Positions 57,276 to 64,000 of a stretch of 64,000 bases of DNA are shown piece by piece. How positions within the stretch are numbered: the stretch's first letter is position 1; each line of letters begins with the position of its first letter. Origin of the DNA: Cavia porcellus (lineage: Eukaryota; Chordata; Mammalia; Rodentia; Caviidae); assembly GCF_034190915.1 (NCBI RefSeq), contig NW_026947547.1, positions 949,001 through 1,013,000 on the forward strand. The letters run 5' to 3'. The notes beneath the pieces are model-generated. The model was given only the letters and a program-made list of their open reading frames with translations, searched no databases and was not told the origin of the DNA. A program made the translations under genes and the position numbers.

Positions 57276-59370
57276 GTTTTAAGGTTAGGGCTAAGTTAAG
57301 GGTTAGGTTTAGGGTTACGGTTAGGTTTAGGGTTAGGGTTAGTGTTTGGGTTAGGATTAGCTTTAGGGTTAGTGTTAGGTTTAATTTTGTGTTAAGGTTG
57401 GTTTAGCATTAGGGTTAGGTTTAAGTTTAGGGTTAGGGTTAGGGTTAGAGTTAAGTTAAGGTTATGGTTTGGGTTAGAATTAGGGTTAGGTTTAGTGTTG
57501 GGTTAGGGTTGTTTAGGGTTAGGGTTAGGATTAATCTTAGGGTTAGGGTTAAGGTTAGGGTTGTTTTAGGTTGGTTTCGGTTAGGGTTAGGGTTAGGGTT
57601 CGTGTTGGGGGATATTTAGGGTTAGTGTTAGGGTTACGCTTAGCGTTAGTGTAAGGGATAGTGTTAGGGGTATGGTTGTGTTAGTCTTAGGGTTATGGTT
57701 AGGTTAGGATTAGGTTTAGTTTTGGGTTAGTTTTAGGGTTAGTGTCAGGGTTAGGTTTCAGGTTAGGGTTTAGGGCTAGAATTAGGGTTAAGTTTAAGTT
57801 GAGGGTATGTGTTGTTTTAACGTTAGGGTTAGGGTTAGGTTTAGGTTTAGGTTTGGGTTGGTTTAGGTTTATGGTTAGGGTTAGTTTTATAGTGTTAGGT
57901 TCAGGGTTAGGGTTAGGGTTAGTGCTAGCTTGAGGGTTAGGGTTAGGATTAGGGTTATGGTTAGGGTTAGGGTTATGTTTAGTGTTGTGTTAGGTGTACG
58001 GTTAGGCTTAGGGTTATGTTTAGGGTAAATGTTTGGTCAAGGTTAGAGTTAGGGTTAGGGTTAATTTTAGTTTTAGGTTGGGTAAGGTTTACGGTTAGAG
58101 TTAGTGTTATGGTTTCTGTTAGCATCAGGGTTAGGGTTAGCGTTAGGGTTAGTGTTAGGTTTAGGGTTAGGTTTAGGGTTAGGGTTAGGTTTAAGGTTAG
58201 GGTTAGGGTTACGTTTAGTGTTCGGTTAGGTTTAGGGTTAGGTTTAGATTTAGGGTTACAGTTATGGTTAGAGTTAGGGTTACGTTTAGTTTTGGGTTAG
58301 GTGTAGGTTTAAGGATAGTGTTACGTTTAGGGTTAGGGTTAGTTTAGGGTAGGGGTTAGAGTTGGCATTGGGGTTAGGGTGTGGGTAAGGGTTACGGTTA
58401 GGGTTAGGGTTAGGGTGAGGGTTAGGGTAAATGTTGGGTTAAGGTTAGGGTTAGGGTTAGGGTTAGGTTTAGGGTTAGGTTTTGGGGTAGGTTTAGAGTT
58501 GGGTTAGGGTTAGGGTTAGGGTTGGGTTAGGTTTAGGGTTAGGGTTATGGTTGGGTTAGGGGTGGTGCTGGGGTTGCGGTTCGGGTTGGTGTTGGTTTCG
58601 GTTTGGATTTGAGGTTAGGGCTAGGTTAAGTGCTAGGGTTAGGTTTAGGTTTACAGTTACTTTTAGAGTTAGGTTTAGGGTTAGGTTTAGGTTTAGTGTT
58701 AGGGTTAGGGTTAGGATTAGGGGTAGTGTTTGGGTTAGGGTTAGCTTATGGTTAGGGTTAGGTTTAGTTTTCGGTTACGTTTAGGTTTAGGGTTAAGGTT
58801 GGGTTAGGATTAGGTTTAGGGTTAGGTTTAAGGTTAGGGTTAGAGTTAGGGTTTGGGTTACGTTCGGGTTATGGTTTGGGTTAGAATTAGGGTTAAGTTT
58901 AGGGTTGGGTTAGTGTTGGGTAGGTTTAGGGTTAGTGTTAGGGTTATGCTAAACATTAGGTTTAGGGATAGTGTGAGGGCTAGTGTTGTGTTAGGGTTAG
59001 GATTAGCTTAGGGTTAGGTTTAGGTTTAGGGTTGTGTTGGGTTAGGTATACGGTTAGGGTTAGTGTTATGGTGAGTGTTAGGGTCAGGGTTAGGGTTAGG
59101 GTTTGCGTTATTGTTCGGTTTAGGGTCAGGGTTAGGTTTACGGTCAAGGTTTAGATCTTGAGTTGGGGTTAGGGTTAACTTTAGGGTAAATGTTGGGTTA
59201 AGGTTATGGTTTGGGTTAGGGTTATGGTTGGCTTAGGGTTGTGTTGTGTTAGGTATATGGTTATGGTTAGTGTTATTGTGAGTGTTAGGGTCAGGGTTAT
59301 GGTTAGGGTTAGGGTTATTGTTAAGTTTAGGTTTAGGGTTAGGATTAGGTTTAGGATTAGGGTTAAGGTT
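57276..59370 (+). repeat. Module D, copy 3
   Basis: Complete D: gttttaggttggtttcgg near 57,560, cgtgttgggggatatt, ctagaattaggg near 57,775, ttttaacgttagg, the ttacgtttagtgttcgg series, atgctaaacattagg near 58,945, AGATCT at 59,153, and the internal 0.21 kb repeat (59,047/59,254). A stretch of about 60-70 bp (gcgttggtttgcg and flanks) present in copies 1, 2 and 4 is missing near 58,912. Confidence 0.8.
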
Positions 59371-59990
59371 GCTTCAGGTTTGGGTATGGGGTTAAGGTTG
59401 TGGTTGTGGTTGGGGTTGGCGTTAGGTTTAGAACAAGGGTTAGGGATAGGTTTAGGGTTAGGGTTTGGTTTAGATTTGGTTAGGGTTGTTTAGGGTAAGT
59501 GTTAGGGTTAGGTTTATGGGTCGGCTAGGGTTAGTGTTAGGGTTAGGGGTACGGTTGGGTTAGAGTTAGTGTTAGGGTTACAGTTATGCTTAGGTTTAGG
59601 GTTTGGGTTGGGTTTGGTTTAGGGTTTGGGTTAAGGATGGTTTAGGGATAGGATTTGGTTTCAAGTTAGGGTTAGGGATAGGCTTTTGGTTAGGTTTAGG
59701 GTTAGGGTTAATTTAGGGTTGGTTTGTGTTGGTCACGGTTAGGGTTAGGGTTAGGCTTAGGCTTAGGTTTAGGCTTAGCGTTAGGTTTAGGGTTCGGTTT
59801 ACTGTTAGGGTTGTGTTACGGTTAGGGTTAGGGTTAGGGTTAGGGTTAGTTTTAGGGCTATGGGAGGGTTAGGGTAGCGTTAGTGTTAGGCTACGGTTAT
59901 CGTTAGGGTTATGGTTAGGGTCCGTGTTGGGTTAGGTATAGGGTTAGTGTTATGGTTAGGTTAGGGTTGTTGCTGGGGTTGAGTTTCGGG
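59371..59990 (+). repeat. Module B2, copy 2
   Basis: Starts gcttcaggtttggg, then gttgtggttggggttgg near 59,399, gtttagaacaaggg, ggtttcaagttaggg near 59,658, ggtcacggttaggg near 59,730, ctatgggaggg near 59,858, and gttatcgttaggg near 59,895. Collinear with 54,441-55,065. Confidence 0.76.
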
Positions 59991-60397
59991 TTGGGGTTGG
60001 GATTGGATTTGGGTTTGAGGTTAGGGATAGGTTAAGGGTTAGGGTTAGGTTTAGGGTTATGGTTAGGGTTAGGTTTAGGGTAAGGGTTAGGGTTAGGGTT
60101 GCGTTAGTGTTACGTTTAGGGTTAGGGTTATGGTTAGAGTTAGGTTTAGGTTTAGGTTTATGGTTAGGGTTGCATTAGGGATGGGCTTGGATTTAGGGAT
60201 GTGGTTTTGGTTGGGGTTGGAGTTAGGGATAGGGCAAGGGTTAGCGATAGGTTTAGCGTTATGGTTTCATTTGGTTAGTGTTTGTTAGGTTAGGGTTACC
60301 GGTAGGCTGAGGTTTAGGGTTAGTGTTGGTTTGGGCTAGTGTTAGGGTTATGGTTAGCATTATTTTATAGTTAGGTTTAGGGTTAGGGGTTAGGGTT
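59991..60397 (+). repeat. Module E, copy 3
   Basis: Shows gttgcattagggatggg near 60,167, taccggtaggctgagg near 60,296, and agcattattttatag near 60,356. After attattttatagttagg it jumps into the interior of module D instead of the A' unit that follows E at 34.9 and 55.5 kb. Confidence 0.78.
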
Positions 60398-62385
60398 AGG
60401 GTTAGGTTAATGTTATGGTTTGTTTTAGAATTAGGGTTAGGTTTAGGGTTGGGTTAGGTTTGTTTAGGGTTAGGGTTAGGATTAATCTTAGAGTTAGGGT
60501 TAAGGTTAGGGTTGTTTTAGGTTGGTTTCGGTTAGGGTTAGGGTTAGGGTTCGTGTTGGGGGAGGTTTAGGGTTAGTGTTAGGGTTACGCTTAGCGTTAG
60601 TGTAAGGGATAGTGTTAGGGGTATGGTTGTTTTAGTCTTAGGGTTATGGTTAGGGTTAGGGTTAGATTTAGTTTTGGGTTAGTTTTAGGGTTAGGGTCAG
60701 GGTTATATTTCTGGTTAGGGTTTAGGGCTAGAATTAGGGTTAAGTTTAAGTTGAGGGTATATGTTGTTTTAACGTTAGGGTTAGGGTTAGGTTTAGGTTT
60801 AGGTTTGGGTTGGTTTAGGTTTACGTTTAGGGTTAGTGTTATAGTGTTAGGTTCAGTGTTAGGGTTAGGGTTAGTGTTAGCTTGAGGGTTAGGGTTAGGA
60901 TTAGGGTTATGGTTAGGGTTAGGGTTACATTTAGTGTTGTGTTAGGTGTACGGTTGGGCTTAGGGTTATGTTTAGGGTAAAGGTTTGGTCAAGGTTAGAG
61001 TTAGGGTTAGGGTTAATTTTAGGTTTGGGTTGGGTAAGGTTTACGGTTAGAGTTAGTGTTATGGTTTCTGTTAGCGTCAGGGTTATGGTTAGCGTTAGGG
61101 TTAGTGTTAGGTTTAGGGTTAGGTTTAGGGTTAGCGTTAGGGTTAAGGTTAGGGTTAGGGTTACGTTTAGTGTTCGGTTAGGTTTAGGGTTAGGTTTAGA
61201 GTTAGGGTTACCGTTAAGGTTAGGGTTAGGCTTACGTTTAGTGTTGGGTTAAGTGTAGTTTTAGGGTTAGTGTTACGTTTAGGGTTAGGGTTAGTTTAGG
61301 GTAGGGGTTAGAGTTGGCATTGGGGTTAGCGTATGGGTAAGGGTTACTTTTAGGGTTAGGGTTAGGGTGAGGGTTAGGGTAAATGTTGGGTTAAGGTTAG
61401 GGTTAGGGTTAGGGTTAGGTTTAGGGTTAGGTTTTGGGGTAGGTTTAGAGTTGGGTTAGGGTTAGGGTTGGGTTAGGTTTAGGGTTAGGGTTATGGTTGG
61501 GTTAGGGTTGGTGTTGGGGTTGCGGTTCGGGTTGGTGTTGGGTTCGGTTTTGATTTGAGGTTAGGGCTAGGTTAAGCTTTAGGGTTAGGTTTAGGTTTAC
61601 AGTTACTTTTAGAGTTAGGTTTAGGGTTAGGTTTAGGTTTAGTGTTAGGGTTAGGGTTAGGATTAGGTGTAGTGTTTGTGTTAGGGTTAGCTTATGGTTA
61701 GGGTTAGGTTTAGTTTTCGGTTACGTTTAGGTTTAGTGTTAAGGTTGGGTTAGGATTAGGTTTAGGGTTAGGTTTAAGGTTAGGGTTAGAGTTAAGGTTT
61801 GGGTTACGTTCTGGTTTAGGTTTGGGTTAGAATTAGGGTTAGGTTTAGGGTTGGGTTAGGGTTAAGCTTAGGGTTAGGGTTAGGGTTAGCGTTGGTTTGC
61901 GTTAGGTTTAGGTTTAGGGTTAGTGTTGGGTAGGTTTAGGGTTAGTGTTAGGGTTATGCTAAACATTAGGTTTAGGGATAGTGTGAGGGCTAGAGTTGTG
62001 TTAGGGTTAGGATTAGCTTAGGGTTAGGTTTAGGTTTAGGGTTGGGTTGGGTTTGCTATACGGTTAGGGTTAGTGTTATGGTGAGTGTTAGGGTCAGGGT
62101 TAGGGTTAGGGTTAGGGTTATTGTTAGGTTTAGGGTCGGGGTCAGGTTTAGGGTCAGGGTTTAGATCTTGAGTTAGGGTTAGGGTTATATTTAGGGTAAA
62201 TGTTGGGTTAAGGTTATCGTTTGGGTTAGGGTTATGGTTGGCTTAGGGTTGTGTTGTGTTAGGTATATGATTAGGGTTAGTGTTATGGTGAGTGTTAGGG
62301 TCAGGGTTATGGTTAGGGTTAGGGTTATTGTTAGGTTTAGGTTTAGGGTTAGGGTTAGGTTTAGGATTAGGGTTAAGGTTGCTTC
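60398..62385 (+). repeat. Module D, copy 4 (left end missing)
   Basis: Enters at ttaatgttatggtttg, missing the first 170 bases or so of D. It then has gttttaggttggtttcgg near 60,514, ctagaattaggg near 60,727, ttttaacgttagg, the ttacgtttagtgttcgg series, atgctaaacattagg near 61,947, AGATCT at 62,163, and the internal 0.21 kb repeat (62,057/62,264). It is close to copy 3: over 58,016-58,300 against 60,968-61,252 I counted 14 differences without any gap. Confidence 0.8.
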
Positions 62386-62775
62386 AGGTTTGGTTATGGG
62401 GTTAAGGTTGTGGTTGTGGTTGGGGTTGGCGTTAGGTTTAGAACAAGGGTTAGGGATAGGGTTAGGGTTACGGTTTGGTTTAGATTTGGTTAGGGTTGTT
62501 TAGGGTAAGTGTTAGGGTTAGGTTTATGGGTCAGCTTAGGGTTAGTGTTAGGGTTAGGGTTACGGTTGGGTTAGAGTTAGTGTTAGGATTACAGTTAGGG
62601 TTAGGTTTAGGGTTTGGGTTGGGTTTTGTTTAGGGTTTGGCTTAAGGATGTTTTAGGGTTAGGATTTGGTTTCAAGTTAGGGTTAGGGATAGGCTTTTGG
62701 TTAGGTTTAGGGTTAGGGTTAATTTAGGGTTGGTTTGGGTTGGTCATGGATAGGGTTAGGGTTAGGCTTAAGCTT
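62386..62775 (+). repeat. Module B2, copy 3 (right end missing)
   Basis: Has gttgtggttggggttgg near 62,411, gtttagaacaaggg, ggtttcaagttaggg near 62,669, and ggtcatggatagg near 62,742. It then breaks off into A' sequence at about 62,776, losing the ctatgggaggg and gttatcgtta marks. Confidence 0.74.
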
Positions 62776-63593
62776 AGGGTTAGTGTTAGGGTTGGGATTA
62801 GTGTTAAGGTTGGTTTGGGTTAAGGTTAGGGTTAGGTTTATGGTGAGCATTAGGTTTAGGTGTTAGGGTTAGGGTTAGTGTTTGGGTTAGGATTAGGTAT
62901 AAGTTTGGGTTCGGTTTCGGGTTAGAGTTAGGGTTAGGGTTGGGTTAGGTTTAGAATTAGGGTTGGGTTAGGGTTAGTGTTAGGGTTAGGGTTTGCATTA
63001 AGGTTAGGTTTAGCGTTTGGGTTAGTGTTAGATTAGGGTTAGGCTTAGAGTTAAGGTTAGGGTTACGTTTAGTGTTGGGTTAGGTGTAGGCTTAGAGTTA
63101 GTGTTAGGATTAGGGTTAGTTTAAGGTTAGGGTTAGAGTTGGGGTTAGGCTTGAGTGGGTGTAAGGGTTAAGGTTAGGGCTAGGGTTACGGTTTGAGGGT
63201 TAGGGTTAGTGTTGGAGGGTTAGGGAAAAATTTATGGTTAGGGCTCAGGTTAGGTGTAGCGTTGGTTAATGTGTTAGGGTTAGGTTAGGTTTATGTTTAG
63301 TGTTAGGGCTAGGGTTAGGATTAGTGTTGGGTTAGAGTTAGGGTTAGGTTTAGGTTTACGGTTAGGATTAGGGTTAGGGGTTATGCTTATGGATAGGGTT
63401 AGTTTTAGTTTTGGGTTAGGGTTAAGGTTATCCTTGGGGTTAGTGTTAGGGTGAGGGTGAGGTTTAGGTTAGGGTTAGGATTGGTTTAGAGTTAGGGTGA
63501 GGATTAGAGTTAGGGTTCGGGTGAGGATCAGGGTCAGAGTCAGGGTTAGGGCTAGTGTTAGATTTAGGGTTAGGTTTAAGTTTAGGGTTAGGG
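62776..63593 (+). repeat. A' unit, third B/D-region copy
   Basis: Contains gtgagcattagg near 62,843, ggttcggtttcggg, gttgggttaggtgtagg near 63,074, gagtgggtgtaagg near 63,152, gggaaaaattt near 63,224, ggctcagg, ttatgcttatggatagg near 63,382, and gaggatcaggg near 63,522. The ttatgcttatgg mark is shared with the A' segments near 29,945 and 35,855 but not with ordinary A units. Confidence 0.76.
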
Positions 63594-64000
63594 TTGTGTT
63601 AGTGTTAGGGATAGGGTTAGTGTTAGGGTTGGGTTAAGTTTAGGGTTAGGGTTAGTGTTATTGGGTTATGGTTAGGGTTATGGTTAGGTTAGGGTTAGGT
63701 TTAGGGTTAGGGTTATTTTTTTGGGTTAGGGTTGGTTTAGGGTTAGTATTAGCGTTCGGGTTGCGTTAGTGTTACGGTTAAGGCTAGGGTTAGGGTTATG
63801 TTTGGGTTAGATTTTGGGTTAGGTTAGTGTTAGGGTTAGGGTTAAGGTTAGGGGTAGGGTTAGAGTTAGTGTTAGGGTTAGGGTTTCATTAGTGTTAGTG
63901 TTATGGTTCGGGTTATGGTTAGGGTTGGGGTTGGGGTTAGGGTTGTGGTTGTGGTTGGTGATAGGTTTAGGGCAAGGTTTAGGGATAGTGTTAGGGTTAG
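63594..64000 (+). repeat. Module B, copy 7, cut by the window end
   Basis: Starts at gtgttagtgttaggg and has ttattgggttatgg near 63,656, ggtttcattagtg near 63,882, and gttgtggttgtggttgg near 63,935, then runs off the window. The array plainly continues to the right. Confidence 0.82.

Larger units (their letters stand above)
1..64000 (+). repeat. Degenerate TTAGGG telomere-type satellite block (whole window)
   Basis: Nearly every base can be read as TTAGGG or a hexamer with one or two changes (TTAGTG, TTATGG, TTAGCG, TTACGG, TTAGAG, TTAGGT, TTTGGG, TTGGG). The + strand is rich in G and T and very poor in C, except in the inverted tract near 41 kb. No stretch longer than a few tens of bases departs from this lattice, so there is no gene, intron, mobile element or unique DNA that I can see. 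TTAGGG is the vertebrate-type telomere repeat. The degeneracy and the higher-order order of variants suggest subtelomeric or interstitial telomeric satellite rather than a live telomere. If it is subtelomeric, the G-rich + strand would run toward the chromosome end on the right. Confidence 0.97.

Noticed and set aside
1..64000. CRISPR-like arrangement of short repeats
   Set aside because: The 6 bp repeats are contiguous without unique spacers, and the HORs are kilobases long. Nothing resembles repeat-spacer structure or cas genes.
1..64000. Plant-type telomere (TTTAGGG)
   Set aside because: Many apparent TTTAGGG units are TTAGGT followed by TTAGGG, a G-to-T change that keeps the six-base phase. 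No tandem run of TTTAGGG is present.
63594..64000. Functional telomere end at the right edge
   Set aside because: The edge lies inside a degenerate B module with no long perfect TTAGGG tract, and the array clearly continues.

Overview
The window holds no gene that I can support. All 64 kb is one continuous block of degenerate telomere-type satellite. The G-rich strand (TTAGGG and close variants such as TTAGTG, TTATGG, TTAGCG, TTAGGT and TTAGAG) lies on the + strand throughout, except for one 1.77 kb tract at about 40,566-42,333 where the C-rich strand (CCCTAA) is on +. TTAGGG is the telomere repeat of vertebrates, many other animals, many fungi and some protists. A block this long and this degenerate fits a subtelomeric or heterochromatic interstitial telomeric array in a eukaryote, most likely an animal. 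The species cannot be read from the sequence. The longest perfect TTAGGG runs I found are only 7 units (42 bp), so this is not a functional chromosome end.

The block is not random decay. Its variants fall in a fixed order that recurs as higher-order repeats (HORs). Positions 1-33,240 are an array of 'A' units. They are best marked by an AT-rich landmark (attaatattattggg) that recurs at 52, 2414, 4688, 6287, 8590, 9640, 11915, 13544, 15534, 18930, 21198, 24673, 28711, 32036 (one base changed) and 33165. The commonest A unit is about 2.27 kb. Short forms (1.05-1.63 kb) and long forms (3.3-4.0 kb) arise by internal loss or duplication of sub-blocks.

From 33,241 a second vocabulary appears, with modules I call B (about 0.9 kb), B2 (a diverged B), D (about 1.8-2.1 kb) and E (about 0.4 kb). 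They alternate with shortened A units (A'). Positions 33.2-39.0 kb read B, D-fragment, E, A', B, D. Positions 39.0-51.7 kb return mostly to A material, including the inverted unit, two B insertions and a 1.76 kb tandem duplication. Positions 51.7-64.0 kb read B-D-B2-E-A'-B-D-B2-E-D-B2-A'-B, a super-repeat with a period of about 4.6-4.9 kb. Modules, boundaries and names are mine, read by eye; most boundaries are good to tens of bases.

The many open reading frames are by-products of the hexamer. TTAGGG translates as Leu-Gly or Arg-Val in two + frames and as Leu-Thr or Pro-Asn on the other strand, so any run that avoids the TAG frame looks open. I annotate none as coding. I see no tRNA, rRNA, transposon, CRISPR or bacterial signal, and no stretch of ordinary unique sequence. 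The points most worth checking are the inverted unit, the module grammar of the right half, the transversion-heavy difference pattern between copies, and whether long-read evidence supports this assembly.
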